DNA of 64,000 nucleotides from Fuerstiella marisgermanici (GCF_001983935.1 NZ_CP017641.1:186001-250000), one strand, 5' to 3'; shown: positions 53,810-63,055, numbered from the stretch's first letter. The notes: a model not told the origin generated them from the sequence alone. Numbers and translations: made by a program.

Positions 53810-54652
53810 TCAACCGCGATTGCCGCTATTCACGGCTTTCTCAGAAGTCGACAGCAGCGCCAGCCCGTGTAAAGCGAGGCTGTCGATGTATACGCTCGGG
53901 CTTAGGTACGGCGAAAGCTGCCTTCCGCCTCCGCCCGTCAACAGGCAGGCAGGGGCGGTGCGGTCTGAAAACTGCTCCACCGCCGCGAAACTCAGTCGAC
54001 TCTGCAGTTCCTTAATCGCCCCGAGTTGCCCCCAGAACAGACCGGACCGGATCGCTTGGTCGGTATTTCGGCCGGGCACGGGCGCATCGGAGGGTTCGAC
54101 AGGCTGGCCGATGTTGTCGGTGTTAATCAGGGGCAACCGAGCTGTGTAGTCGTGGAGGGCGTACGCTGAGAGCCGCAGTCCTGGCAGAATCGAGCCGCCT
54201 CGGAAGACGCCGTCACTCGTGACCAAATTGACCGTCGTCGCCGTGCCGGAATCCACGACAATCGCTGTCTGCCGCGCCGCGAACAATCGATGAGCGGCAT
54301 ACGCTGTCAGCAGCCGGTCAATGCCCACCCGGGCGGGTTCATCCACGTCCACTTCAATCGGGACGTCGACATGCGATTCGATAAGCCGTGGTGGCGAATT
54401 CGCCAGCGGCCAACTTTCAAGCAAGCTGTCACGGGCAGGCGGGTTCGAACCAGCGATGATCGCGCAGCGGATCTTTGAGACGCCGACGTTCGTCAGCCAT
54501 TGTTGCAGTTCGTGGGCCAGGTCTTCTGTGTCTGCCAGACGAACGGCACTGATTTCGACCACCTGCGGCGCGGCGGCAATCGCTGTTTCGAAGACACCGA
54601 ATTTCGCGCGAGTGTTGCCGACGTCGACGGCGAGTGTGAATTGCTGAGTCAT
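53810..54652 (-). CDS. coaX: Type III pantothenate kinase
   Basis: A 280-residue CoaX. This ASKHA-fold kinase phosphorylates pantothenate in the first committed step of CoA synthesis, is K+-dependent and is not inhibited by CoA. The phosphate motif is LAVDVGNTRAKFGVF, and AIVVDSGTATTVNLV, RVGIDRLLTAYAA, and FRGGSILPGLRLSAYALHDYTARLP are typical. It stops about 100 bp before the tpiA start and begins 7 bp after the end of the ferredoxin-like gene, on the same strand. With coaC nearby, this gives two CoA genes in the region. Confidence 0.93.
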   Translation of the reverse strand: MTQQFTLAVDVGNTRAKFGVFETAIAAAPQVVEISAVRLADTEDLAHELQQWLTNVGVSKIRCAIIAGSNPPARDSLLESWPLANSPPRLIESHVDVPIEVDVDEPARVGIDRLLTAYAAHRLFAARQTAIVVDSGTATTVNLVTSDGVFRGGSILPGLRLSAYALHDYTARLPLINTDNIGQPVEPSDAPVPGRNTDQAIRSGLFWGQLGAIKELQSRLSFAAVEQFSDRTAPACLLTGGGGRQLSPYLSPSVYIDSLALHGLALLSTSEKAVNSGNRG

Positions 54653-54658
54653 CGCGGA

Positions 54659-55696
54659 TCAAAACTCAAGCGCTTCGAGTTCGTCCATCAGTTGGTCCAT
54701 TTCGTCGCGATCACGTTGCTTGATGCCGACCGACATCCCTACCGCGTTGCGCCCGTCCAGAATCAGTTCCTGATCGCGTTCCTTCACGGCCATATCCAGA
54801 GCCGAAGTGCCGTCGTCGCCGCCGAACAGCTTGGATAAGTCGATTTTGATTCCGCCCACTTCGCCGTCGGCCCCTGCAATTGCAGGCGTTTTGTGCTGAG
54901 GGAAAATGATTGCGTTTTCCGGACACACTCGACTGCACGCCGGACAACCCTTTTTGCAATTGTCCTGCTCTTCGACAAGGATGCGATCCAGCGCATCCAC
55001 GCCGTAGACGCCGAAGAGGCAGAAATCGATGCACTCCATGCAGTTGGTGCAGCGGCTATAGTCGATGACGGGATACCAGCGACGGCGAGTGTCTTCAGGC
55101 AGCGATTCCTTGTCCGCGGTGTTCGCTGCACCGCTGTCGAATGCTTTTCGAGCCTCCAATTGGCGCTCCGGGTTCAGGTAACGCTGAAGCTGGTCGGCCT
55201 TCGGGTTTCCGTTGATGAAACTCATCAGGTCAACGGTTTGAACGCTGTTCTGTCCGACAATCCGGCGAATCTCTTCGATGTAATCCGCCGCATTCGGACG
55301 GACTCGCAGGTCCATGCAATAGATGTTTCGATCGGGCACATCGACAGTGCCAATGCCGCGTGGTGCGTGAGTTTCCTCGTCGTCGAGGTCTTCATCTTCG
55401 TCGCGTTCGCTGCGAATCAAGCTGATGCCCTCGTGGCCTCGCACGCCCGCTCGGTCCAGCGTCCACTGAGTCGCTCGTTCGTACAGCCAGCCCAGCACCA
55501 CCAGCGGGCCGGGCACGGATTTCAGGAAGAGCATGCCGGTGTGGTCCGCAGACATGTCGTACAGATGCGGGACCAGCGACGCATCGACGCCTGGTTCGGC
55601 GATTAACGCCGTGAGAATGTCTTCTTCCAGCTGCCGCTTGACGGGGTTTCGCCCCTGAGCCTGGCAGATCACCACGGTGATTTTTGTCGCCGCCAT
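54659..55696 (-). CDS. Ferredoxin-like protein with two 4Fe-4S clusters, role unknown
   Basis: About 345 residues from the ATG at 55696 ([15 protein letters not shown]); the longer frame has a basic leader. The centre and C-terminus hold two 4Fe-4S motifs, [17 protein letters not shown] and [20 protein letters not shown]. The N-terminal ~150 residues ([22 protein letters not shown]) are unrelated to any domain I know and include an acidic patch ([12 protein letters not shown]). I take it as a planctomycete-type ferredoxin family of unknown function. Cytoplasmic, no signal peptide. It sits upstream of coaX and may be co-transcribed. It could link an oxidoreductase to an electron carrier, but no partner gene is adjacent. 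Confidence 0.7.
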   Translation of the reverse strand: MAATKITVVICQAQGRNPVKRQLEEDILTALIAEPGVDASLVPHLYDMSADHTGMLFLKSVPGPLVVLGWLYERATQWTLDRAGVRGHEGISLIRSERDEDEDLDDEETHAPRGIGTVDVPDRNIYCMDLRVRPNAADYIEEIRRIVGQNSVQTVDLMSFINGNPKADQLQRYLNPERQLEARKAFDSGAANTADKESLPEDTRRRWYPVIDYSRCTNCMECIDFCLFGVYGVDALDRILVEEQDNCKKGCPACSRVCPENAIIFPQHKTPAIAGADGEVGGIKIDLSKLFGGDDGTSALDMAVKERDQELILDGRNAVGMSVGIKQRDRDEMDQLMDELEALEF

Positions 55697-55896
55697 CGCT
55701 AGATTTCCCTGTGTTCGTCTGATTCGTTGCCGTTTGCGGACCTTAAAACGGCCGAAACTCATGACGCATCATAGCGTTCAAGCGAGCTCACTTCGACGCA
55801 AACGCATATTTCCCGATGTGTTCGACGGTGATAGAATCTGCAGTCGGCCTGTTCCTCACCGCTTATCGCTCGCCTCCCAGCCCCACCGCCGAACCT

Positions 55897-57504
55897 ATGC
55901 GAATTGCTGTCATCTCACTGATCGCCGTGGCAATCACGGTCGTGTCTGCCGCATCGACTGCTGACGCTCAACGAGCTGGCGTGTCTGAACGGCGACGTGA
56001 TCAGTACCAGGCATTGCGTCAGGAAGCGCTGAAAAATCTGCGGCACGAGATAACAGAGCTAAGCCAGCAATGCTACGACCAGAAGCTCATTCAGGCGGCC
56101 AGTGACCTCACCGAAATTTCGCTGGAACTCACCAATCCCGATCCCAACTGGACTTTACCAGACTTCGTGCAGCTGCCTGTCAGCAATCGATTGCCGGCAG
56201 AAGAAAAGGCGTGGCGGACTCGGCTACGCAAAATTCGGGAGGACCGAGCCAAGGAACTGTACAGTTTGGCTCGAAAAGCCCTGCGAGCTGGCCTGCCATC
56301 GCTGGCCTATGACATTGTCAACGATGTGCTGCGGCTCAACCCCGACGATACCAACAGTCGGTTGATCATGGGGCAGCGCCAGTTTCACGATCCACTACGA
56401 AAAGACGATCCAGCTTACGCTGGCGAATGGGTATCACCATTTGAAGCTCAGCAACGCAGCGGCAGCGAAGCGAAAACTCAACACCCGATCTACGGCTGGA
56501 TTCCCGTCGGCCACGTCGCGCGTTACGAAGCTGGCGAGCGGCCGTGGCGCGGAAAGTGGATTTCGGCTCAGAAGGAAGCCGAAATTCGACGCGACTTCGA
56601 AAACGCGTGGGAAGTCCGCAGCGAGCACTTCGAGGTAAAAACTAACACGAGTCTGGAAGAAGGTGTGGAGATTTCGCGCAAGCTGGAGGTGTTCTATCGC
56701 TGGCTGCAATCGCATTTCGCCGGCTTCTTTGATACTCCGGACGCCCTGGAAGAAAAGTTCGAACAGGCCAACGCGCGACGTCGCGGCCAGACTGTGTTCA
56801 AGCCAATGAAGGTGCTCTATTTTGCCACTCGCGAAGAATACGATCGCCGGATGCGTGGCAAGATTCCGCCCGGCCAGATCACCAACGGGCTGTACTGGGA
56901 ACCCGACAGCACTTCTTACTTTTTCCGCAACCCGGAAGACGCGGACCAAAGTACGGTCTTTCACGAAGCGACGCACCAAATTTTGGACCTGGCGACTCGC
57001 AGCGACAGAGTTGCTGCGGCGAAAAAACGCCAGCATGTGTTACGACAACCTCGCGCAGAACGCTGGAAGGTGGGTGACAAATCAAACTTTTGGATCATCG
57101 AAGGGCTGGCCTCCTATTTCGAATCGTTCGAAGTGAACGAAGGAGTCGCCAGTGTCGGCCGGCCGGACTTTATTCGATTCGTCGGCGCGAGGCAGCGTTA
57201 CCTTGTGGACAATTTCTTCATCCCGACCCAAACCTTCTGCAGCCTTGGTCAGGAGCACTTCATGTCGCATCCCAACCGAGCTCAGTTCTACACTCAAGCC
57301 TCGGGCCTGTGTCACTTCCTGCTGCATCACGACGACGGTATGTACCGTGACGACCTCGTGAAACTGTTGTCAGCCGTCTACCGCCCGGACCTGCGCAACG
57401 TGCTGGAACAGCCTTCGCTGGAAAAGATTACTCAGGTACGTTTCAGCACGCTGGATCAGCAGTATCGTGATCACCTTGAAAGCCTGGAAACTGACAGCGA
57501 GTGA
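55897..57504 (+). CDS. DUF1570-type secreted peptidase-like protein (HEATH motif)
   Basis: A 535-residue protein from the ATG at 55897 (MRIAVISLIAVAITVVSA), which gives a signal peptide ending at about ADA-QR. The middle is helical and tetratricopeptide-like (LKNLRHEITELSQQCYDQK, then ARKALRAGLPSLAYDIVNDVLRL). The C-terminal half has a zinc-protease-type motif HEATH in TVFHEATHQILDLATR (about residue 355), with a downstream glutamate in IIEGLASYFESFE, as in gluzincins. DUF1570 family members are common in planctomycetes, and their substrates are unknown. It converges with truD; only 4 bp separate the stop codons. Confidence 0.82.
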   Translation: MRIAVISLIAVAITVVSAASTADAQRAGVSERRRDQYQALRQEALKNLRHEITELSQQCYDQKLIQAASDLTEISLELTNPDPNWTLPDFVQLPVSNRLPAEEKAWRTRLRKIREDRAKELYSLARKALRAGLPSLAYDIVNDVLRLNPDDTNSRLIMGQRQFHDPLRKDDPAYAGEWVSPFEAQQRSGSEAKTQHPIYGWIPVGHVARYEAGERPWRGKWISAQKEAEIRRDFENAWEVRSEHFEVKTNTSLEEGVEISRKLEVFYRWLQSHFAGFFDTPDALEEKFEQANARRRGQTVFKPMKVLYFATREEYDRRMRGKIPPGQITNGLYWEPDSTSYFFRNPEDADQSTVFHEATHQILDLATRSDRVAAAKKRQHVLRQPRAERWKVGDKSNFWIIEGLASYFESFEVNEGVASVGRPDFIRFVGARQRYLVDNFFIPTQTFCSLGQEHFMSHPNRAQFYTQASGLCHFLLHHDDGMYRDDLVKLLSAVYRPDLRNVLEQPSLEKITQVRFSTLDQQYRDHLESLETDSE

Positions 57505-57508
57505 CCGG

Positions 57509-58576
57509 CTACTGAAGCGCTTCCACCACTTCTGCCAGAAGCACGGTCGCGAAAGACCCCGAAGACAATCCGAAGGTCGCCTGAATCGCTCCGTCTGGCA
57601 GCAGCGACGCCGACACGTCTGTCGGGAATTCAACAAAGCCGCGTCGCACGCCGGGCGTCAGCTTCGGATAGCGGCGGAAGTCGTCGTCCGTGATTCCAAG
57701 GTCCGCCAACCGATCGACTTCCTGTTGCAGGATGACGCCCGTCGCTGCCACCATTTTGGGCCCTGGCAGTGGCCCCATCGGCACCAGTGCGTCCTCAGCC
57801 GTGTCGCCTCGTTCGTCAAACAGAAACGGGCGGATGCCACCTTTTCGACAAACCACATCGCCAGACTTCGGGCTCGTAAACGACTCGTCCTGAACGCGGT
57901 CCGCCAGCACCAGATTGAACACGGCCGACTGAACCGCAGAAGCGACAAGGCGTTTCATCCGTCGACGTTGTTGCGGTTTCCAACGAGGTGCCGACTCGCT
58001 GTCCTGCAGCACCGCAATTCCGTCACGTACCGAATTGCCGTCGAAACCAAATCGTTGTGGGCCGAAGTAGTTCGGAAAGCCAGTCGTCGCCAACCCCGTC
58101 AGCCGCTGCCGCACTTCATCGGCCTGCGATTCTGTAAAGCACTCTCCGGCAGGATCACGCAGTACGATGCGAAATCGGTTTCCCTGAAGGTGCCCGGTGC
58201 GTAATTTGTTTCCGTGAGCCGAAAGCGACAGGATTCTGATCTGGCTATCCGAAAAATCACTCAGCCGTGCTTCGCAGCTTCGTGGTAAGGAAACGAACTG
58301 CCGAGTCACCGCTCGGCGATCCTTTTGCCCGGCAACGCCGATGTCGCGCGCCGAGACTTTTAGTTGTCGGGCGAGTCGGGAAATCAATTCTCCGCCGGAG
58401 ACATCCGTCTTTTCCACCCACAGATACAGATGTTCGCCGGTGCCATCCGGTAGATAGGTTGGAATTTCATCCACCTGAAAATCGTCCGGCGTCATACGAA
58501 TACGCGCCACCTTCAGCACGGGCGCGTTGGCCGCTGGAGGACGAATAATACGCGGCAGCAGAGTTTCAAATTCCAT
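57509..58576 (-). CDS. truD: tRNA pseudouridine synthase D
   Basis: A 355-residue TruD, which makes pseudouridine 13 in tRNA-Glu. The catalytic aspartate is in DIGVAGQKDRRAVTRQFVS (AGxKD motif). The N-terminus DDFQVDEIPTYLPDGTGEHLYLWVEKTD (read in parts) and GNRFRIVLRDP and NYFGPQRFG are family signatures. The insertion domain typical of TruD is present. The frame is complete, and it converges with the DUF1570 gene. Confidence 0.93.
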   Translation of the reverse strand: MEFETLLPRIIRPPAANAPVLKVARIRMTPDDFQVDEIPTYLPDGTGEHLYLWVEKTDVSGGELISRLARQLKVSARDIGVAGQKDRRAVTRQFVSLPRSCEARLSDFSDSQIRILSLSAHGNKLRTGHLQGNRFRIVLRDPAGECFTESQADEVRQRLTGLATTGFPNYFGPQRFGFDGNSVRDGIAVLQDSESAPRWKPQQRRRMKRLVASAVQSAVFNLVLADRVQDESFTSPKSGDVVCRKGGIRPFLFDERGDTAEDALVPMGPLPGPKMVAATGVILQQEVDRLADLGITDDDFRRYPKLTPGVRRGFVEFPTDVSASLLPDGAIQATFGLSSGSFATVLLAEVVEALQ

Positions 58577-58694
58577 TTCGGTACGTTAACAGTTGCCTAA
58601 CCGTTCGCAACTTTGGCGGTCGCCAGCTAAACTCAGTTAACACAAGATTGACCTCAGCACCGCTTTTTGACTGCCGAAGAATCAGCAGGATTTC

Positions 58695-59225
58695 ATGTTT
58701 GACGAATTTGATCGTGAGATGCATTTCCGAAGGTTGTGGGAATCCGTCCGCATCGAGCGACGGGTTCCGTATTCGCTGTTCACATTCGGCGATTCCGACC
58801 TTCCTTATTACCTTGTGACTCTTCAAAAGGAAGACGGCGAAACGGTACGAATTCGGCAGGGCCAGATTACGATCAGTCGGGCGAAAATTATCACCCCGGA
58901 CAGCATGCGGCCCGAATTTCGTGACTTCTTCGAAGAGAACGAAGACGCCGGCATGGCGGACTTTCTGATGGCTCGGTCCGCCGCGTTCTCTAATCTCAAA
59001 CTGAACAACAAACGCGGTTCTGAAGAAATCGTGACGGACACAGTCGAAGAAGCAGTTGATCGACTCAATCGTCGGCTGGATGTCGAAGAAGAAGACCGAG
59101 TTGCCATCTTGTCGGCCCCGCCCAGCATGGCGGGTGTCGCTTTGTTGAAGTACGCTTCCGAACGTATTATGGAAAGCGCCCCGGACAACTTAAACGAACT
59201 TCGCGATCGCGGTTTCCTGCCTTAG
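58695..59225 (+). CDS. Conserved hypothetical protein
   Basis: A 176-residue cytoplasmic protein starting MFDEFDREMHFRRLWESVRI. It is charged and mixed alpha/beta, with no catalytic motif that I recognise. The central stretch (RIRQGQITISRAKIITPD) and a helical C-terminus (RLNRRLDVEEEDRVAILSAPPSMAG, read in parts) look well conserved in style. It is followed 124 bp later by a ThiF-family gene in the same direction. A perfect hairpin overlaps its stop codon and may end or regulate its transcript. Confidence 0.7.
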   Translation: MFDEFDREMHFRRLWESVRIERRVPYSLFTFGDSDLPYYLVTLQKEDGETVRIRQGQITISRAKIITPDSMRPEFRDFFEENEDAGMADFLMARSAAFSNLKLNNKRGSEEIVTDTVEEAVDRLNRRLDVEEEDRVAILSAPPSMAGVALLKYASERIMESAPDNLNELRDRGFLP

Positions 59226-59246
59226 CGATGACTCATCGCTAAGGCA
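59218..59246 (+). terminator. Perfect 13-bp inverted repeat over a stop codon
   Basis: TGCCTTAGCGATG at 59218-59230 is repeated inverted at 59234-59246 around a 3-nt loop, and the TAG stop of the gene ending at 59225 lies inside it. No T-tract follows. This could act as a terminator or as an RNA processing or stability element, like the hairpin at 26205. Confidence 0.5.
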
Positions 59247-59348
59247 GAAGTTGAGTCGCTGCTGGTAAACAGTCCTGCTGGACGTTCAGTGAAGATTGTC
59301 GCCCGGCAAGTGACCCCGATGACCGCCCGACGACCAAAGACACACAAC

Positions 59349-60101
59349 ATGACGAGTCCACTACCGCAACTGACCGATGCTGAGAAAGCACGCTACGAAT
59401 GGCAAATGTGGACGCCGGACGTCGGTGAGGAAGGCCAGCGAAAACTGAAGGCCGCCAGTGTGCTGGTATCGCGGCTGGGCGGGGTCGGCGGCACCGTTGC
59501 ATACTACCTGGCCGCCGCCGGAATCGGCAAATTGGTTCTGGCTCACGCAGGCAACGTTAAACCCAGCGACCTGAATCGCCAGCTATTGATGACTACTGAA
59601 TGGCTCGGCCAGCCGCGAGTCGAATCTGCCGAGCGCCGATTGAAGGAACTGAACCCCAATATCGAAATTCACACGACGGCCGAAAATCTGTCCGATGAGA
59701 ACGCCGCTTCGCTGGTAGGTGAGGTGGACATCGTGGTCGATGGAGCTCCCTTATTTGCGGAACGCCACGCGATGAACAAGGCGGCCGTGAAGCAGAAGAA
59801 GCCGCTGGTCGAATGTGCGATGTACGATTTGGACGCTCAATTAACCACGATCATCCCCGGCCAGACGCCATGCCTTGCGTGCATCTATCCGGAACAGCCC
59901 CCTGACTGGAAGCGTGAGTTCCCCGTGTTCGGCGCGGTCTCCGGCATGATCGCATCGATGGCGGCCGTTGAGGTCATTAAGCTGGTCACAGGCATCGGCA
60001 CGCCATTGACAGGCCAGATGCTGTGGGCAAATCTCCGCACCATGGAATTCCGCAAACTACCGCTCACCAAACGGCCCGATTGTCCGGTTTGTGGAGTCTG
60101 A
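59349..60101 (+). CDS. ThiF/MoeB/HesA-family adenylyltransferase-like protein
   Basis: About 250 residues from the ATG at 59349. It has the ATP-binding fold of E1-like enzymes (VSRLGGVGGTVAYYLAAAGIGKLVL), which adenylate the C-terminus of a small sulfur-carrier protein. Two zinc CxxC pairs are present, CLACIYPE and CPVCGV. Two canonical pieces are changed: the usual RYSRQ start is RYEWQMW, and DGTDN is DGAPL. So activity may differ from MoeB or ThiF. No ThiS- or MoaD-like partner is next to it. The tRNA-Thr gene follows 76 bp later. Confidence 0.82.
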   Translation: MTSPLPQLTDAEKARYEWQMWTPDVGEEGQRKLKAASVLVSRLGGVGGTVAYYLAAAGIGKLVLAHAGNVKPSDLNRQLLMTTEWLGQPRVESAERRLKELNPNIEIHTTAENLSDENAASLVGEVDIVVDGAPLFAERHAMNKAAVKQKKPLVECAMYDLDAQLTTIIPGQTPCLACIYPEQPPDWKREFPVFGAVSGMIASMAAVEVIKLVTGIGTPLTGQMLWANLRTMEFRKLPLTKRPDCPVCGV

Positions 60102-60177
60102 GCCCGAACCCAACAGCGGAGTATTGCGTCAAGTTCTGGTGTTGGTTACCTTACGCCGCATCGGGCGTTCCTCCCGC

Positions 60178-60250
60178 GCCGCCGTAGCTCAGTTGGCAGA
60201 GCGATGCTTTCGTAAAGCATAGGTCGTGAGTTCGAATCTCACCGGTGGCT
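60178..60250 (+). tRNA. tRNA-Thr (anticodon CGU)
   Basis: A 73-nt cloverleaf. The acceptor pairs are GCCGCCG (60178-60184) with CGGTGGC (60243-60249), with discriminator T. The D-stem is GCTC/GAGC. The anticodon arm ATGCT-TTCGTAA-AGCAT has CGT as anticodon. The T-arm GTGAG-TTCGAAT-CTCAC is perfect. CCA is not encoded. An IS3-family element begins 60 bp downstream. Confidence 0.95.
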
Positions 60251-60586
60251 TCGTGTTTTTATTGACGTGCCATGTGTCCCGATCGGGAGCCGTCACTCAA
60301 CACGCTCCCTGAAGTGGACCCCATTTATTGGACCACGGGCGAGCGATTCTTAGAGAGAGTCAAAGTGGCTTTGAGCGTTTGGGACGGTAGACGGCCCATG
60401 GTGTTTGGCGGTCGAGCGACTGATGACGGCGCTGGTGTCCGTAGTAGTCGAAGTAACTCGTCAGCCCGTTTCTACAATCGGCTCCGGTTGCGTACTCCTT
60501 GAGATAGACCTCTTCGTATTTCACGGTTCGCCACAGCCGTTCGATCATCACGTTGTCTATCGCGCGGCCCTTGCCGTCCATACTGA

Positions 60587-62029
60587 GAGCAATTGTCAAA
60601 TGTTGTGTTTTGGGTTTTTGATTTAGGCGGCGATATCATCCTGCATGATTCCGTCTTTGAAGGAACGTCCTTCGATGACGAGTGTGATCTTTTCGTGGCA
60701 GTTGAGTCGTCTCCATTTCTTCGATGCTGACTGAGCCAGCTTGAACATCATCGCTAAGCTCGCCCGTCTTGTTCCGCTGCCTTTGGTCTTGCGGTGACGA
60801 AGGCGGATCGTCGCGAAGGTGGATTCGATCGGGTTGGTTGTCCGCAAGTGGCTCCAGTGTTCGGCCGGGAAATCGTAGAACGTCAGCAGCTCGTCGCGGT
60901 CCTTCTTCAGGCAATCGCAAGCCGCTGCATACTTCGCACCGTACTTTTCAATGAATTTATCGAACGCTTTGTTCGCATCGTCCTTCGTTTCTGCCTGCCA
61001 GATTTCGTGCAGGTCGCCTTTCGCTTTGGGTTGAACGCTCTTAGGCATCTTGTTGAGAACATTGGCCGTCTTGTGAACCCAACAGCGTTGTTCACGAGTC
61101 TCGGGGAATACTTTGCGGATCGCGGCCCAGAAGCCAAGCGCACCATCGCCAACGGCAACCTTCGGTGACAATTGCAGGCCACGTTGCTTCAAGTCGACCA
61201 GTAACTCGCACCAGCTCTGCTCGCTCTCGCGGTAACCGTCCAGCACCGCGATCAATTCTTTCTGGCCTTCCGGCGTAGCCCCCATCAGCACCAGCAAACA
61301 CTGCTTTTTATTGGCGTCATCCTCCAGTCGGACCTTCGCGTGAATGCCGTCGGCCCAGATGTAAACGTACTGCTTGTTCGATAGATCCCGCTTGCTCCAG
61401 TCATCGTATTCGCTGCACCACTGATCCTTGAGCCGGCAAACCACGTTGGGACTCAGCCCGGCGGCCCGCTCGCCGACGAGCGACTGCAACGCCTCGTTGA
61501 AGTCACCCGTGGAAATTCCTTTGAGGTAAAGCCAGGGGATGAGTTCTTCAATGGCCTTCGTTTTTCGCAGATAGCTCGGAAGCACGCTTGGCGAGAAAGC
61601 CACCCGTTTTTCGCGATCAGGATCGTTGTCGCGGACACGCCCCTGAGTGACCGGAATCGCTCCGGCACCGGTGAGGATGTCCCGCTCCGGAAGGCTTCCG
61701 TTCTTGACGACCAGTCGCCGGCCGTGCTCGTCAGTCCGATCCGCATGCATGGCGACGAACGCATCCACCTCGGCATCGACTGCGGTTTGTAGCATCCGCC
61801 TGGCTCCCTCACGGACAATCTCGTCGAGCGGACTTCGCTCGTCGAACTGAGCCCGAAAGGAAATCACTTCGGGATCGAGCGCTTGACCCACTGGCACTTT
61901 GGTTCGGTCTGTTTTAGTCTTGCTCATAGCGTATTCCTTTGCCCACTTCGGGCCGTTGGAGAGGAGAAGTTCCAACAGGATGCGCCACCTTTCTCATTCA
62001 CTCAAGAACACAACTTTCGACAATAACTC
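60587..62029 (-). mobile_element. IS256-family insertion sequence, copy 2 (1,443 bp)
   Basis: Same length, ends and reading frames as copy 1 at 33836. A perfect 9-bp duplication, CCATACTGA, flanks it at 60578-60586 and 62030-62038, and lies inside orfB of the IS3-family element. The order of events is therefore IS3 first, IS256 second. The transposase gene is intact. Confidence 0.96.
60623..61927 (-). CDS. IS256-family transposase (Mutator-like), copy 2
   Basis: A 434-residue transposase, identical in sequence to copy 1 over its whole length, including the catalytic D, D and E regions (IWADGIHAKV, AVGDGALGFW, TTNPIESTFATIR). The start at 61927 is preceded by the same AAAGGA site. Transcription probably starts inside the IS or reads in from the IS3 orfAB direction, which is the same strand. 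Intact frame, so possibly active. Confidence 0.97.
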   Translation of the reverse strand: MSKTKTDRTKVPVGQALDPEVISFRAQFDERSPLDEIVREGARRMLQTAVDAEVDAFVAMHADRTDEHGRRLVVKNGSLPERDILTGAGAIPVTQGRVRDNDPDREKRVAFSPSVLPSYLRKTKAIEELIPWLYLKGISTGDFNEALQSLVGERAAGLSPNVVCRLKDQWCSEYDDWSKRDLSNKQYVYIWADGIHAKVRLEDDANKKQCLLVLMGATPEGQKELIAVLDGYRESEQSWCELLVDLKQRGLQLSPKVAVGDGALGFWAAIRKVFPETREQRCWVHKTANVLNKMPKSVQPKAKGDLHEIWQAETKDDANKAFDKFIEKYGAKYAAACDCLKKDRDELLTFYDFPAEHWSHLRTTNPIESTFATIRLRHRKTKGSGTRRASLAMMFKLAQSASKKWRRLNCHEKITLVIEGRSFKDGIMQDDIAA

Positions 62030-62646
62030 CCATACTGATCGCGACGTCCTGTGACTTCAAAGCGCCGGTGAACTCACGGCTTGTAAACTGTGAACCCTGA
62101 TCGGTATTAAAGATTTCTGGTCTGCCGAATGACGAAAACGCGTTTTCCAAAGCATCCATGCAGAAGTCAACATCCATGCTGTTGGACAGGCGCCACGAAA
62201 GAACGTAGCGGCTGTACCAGTCCATCACGGCAACCAGATACAGAAAACCCAACCGCATGGGAATGTACGTAATGTCACAACACCAAACGTGATTTGGACG
62301 ATTGATTTCAAGGCCACGCAACAAATACGGAAAGACCTGATGACCTTCCATTCGCAGCGTCGTTCGACGTTTGGGGGAGATACCTTCGATGCCCATTTTT
62401 CGCATTAAACGTTGGATTCGCTTGCGATTCACCGTCATGCCCTGATCTTCAAAGAAGTCCACCATCTGCCGCGAACCACGATGCGGACGCTTCAAATGTT
62501 CTTCGTCCATCAGCCGCATCAGTCTAAGGTTCTCCCCGCTTTCCGGAACAGGTTCGTAGTACACATTGTTGCGATGAAGACCGAGAAGACGACACTGCTC
62601 ACGAATACTCAGTTGCCGATGATCGAAGTCAATCCACGACCTTGCT

Positions 62647-62952
62647 TCACTCACTGACTTCGGCCACTTTTTTTTTAAGCCACTCCAGCTGCACTTTGAG
62701 ACGACCAATCTGCTCGTACAGCTCGGCTGTCTGTGGTTCGTCGGTGACCGCCGGTTTGGTCTTCTTCGTGCCACTGCCAGTCTCGAAGACGCCTTCGGCT
62801 CCATCCAGAAGTTGCTTCTTCCAAAGGTTGATCTGAGTCGCATGCAACTTATGCTTCAACGTCAGCTCACTGATCGTTCGATGCCCCTTGATGGCCTCTA
62901 ACGCTACTTTCGCCTTAAACGGTGCACTGAAGATTCGACGCTTCCGAGACAT
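62647..62952 (-). CDS. IS3-family OrfA (helix-turn-helix, leucine zipper)
   Basis: A 101-residue OrfA, from the ATG at 62952 with AGGAG 9 nt upstream (a GTG two codons earlier is less likely). The N-terminus RRIFSAPFKAKVALEAIKGH and ISELTLKHKLHATQINLWKKQLLDGA form the helix-turn-helix that binds the IS ends. The C-terminal LYEQIGRLKVQLEWLKKKV is the leucine-zipper-like dimer region. It ends in the A9 run and overlaps OrfB by 8 bp. It works with OrfB as the IS3 transposase. It is intact, although OrfB is broken. Confidence 0.93.
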   Translation of the reverse strand: MSRKRRIFSAPFKAKVALEAIKGHRTISELTLKHKLHATQINLWKKQLLDGAEGVFETGSGTKKTKPAVTDEPQTAELYEQIGRLKVQLEWLKKKVAEVSE

Positions 62953-63055
62953 GCTCACAGCTCCTGAAAAATCCGGTTCGTTGAACTCACCGTTTTAACA
63001 CTCAGTGCCGTTTTCTCTATCTAACCCCGTGGTCCAAATATTGGGGTCCACTTCA

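Larger units (their letters stand above)
60360..62654 (-). pseudogene. IS3-family OrfB transposase, split by IS256 copy 2
   Basis: The 5' part (62654 down to 62030) encodes the HTH_21-type start and most of the DDE core: HVWCCDITYIPMRLGFL (first D) and EIFNTDQGSQFTSREF (second D). The 3' part (60586 to 60360) has DNVMIERLWRTVKYEEVYL (E) and the tail HQRRHQSLDRQTP. Joining across one copy of the target duplication restores AISMDGKGRAIDN. OrfB probably starts at GTG 62654, overlapping orfA by 8 bp, because the A9 run at 62669-62677 is not in the right register for the usual -1 frameshift. Inactive as found. Confidence 0.93.
60310..63055 (-). mobile_element. IS3-family insertion sequence, interrupted by IS256 copy 2
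   Basis: Terminal inverted repeats TGAAGTGGACCCCATTTATT (from 60310) and, inverted, TGAAGTGGACCCCAATATTT (ending 63055) bound the element; a 3-bp duplication CCC flanks it. Without the nested IS256 copy and its 9-bp duplication it is about 1,294 bp, typical of IS3-family elements. It has the usual orfA and orfB, both on the minus strand. It sits 60 bp after tRNA-Thr. Confidence 0.93.
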
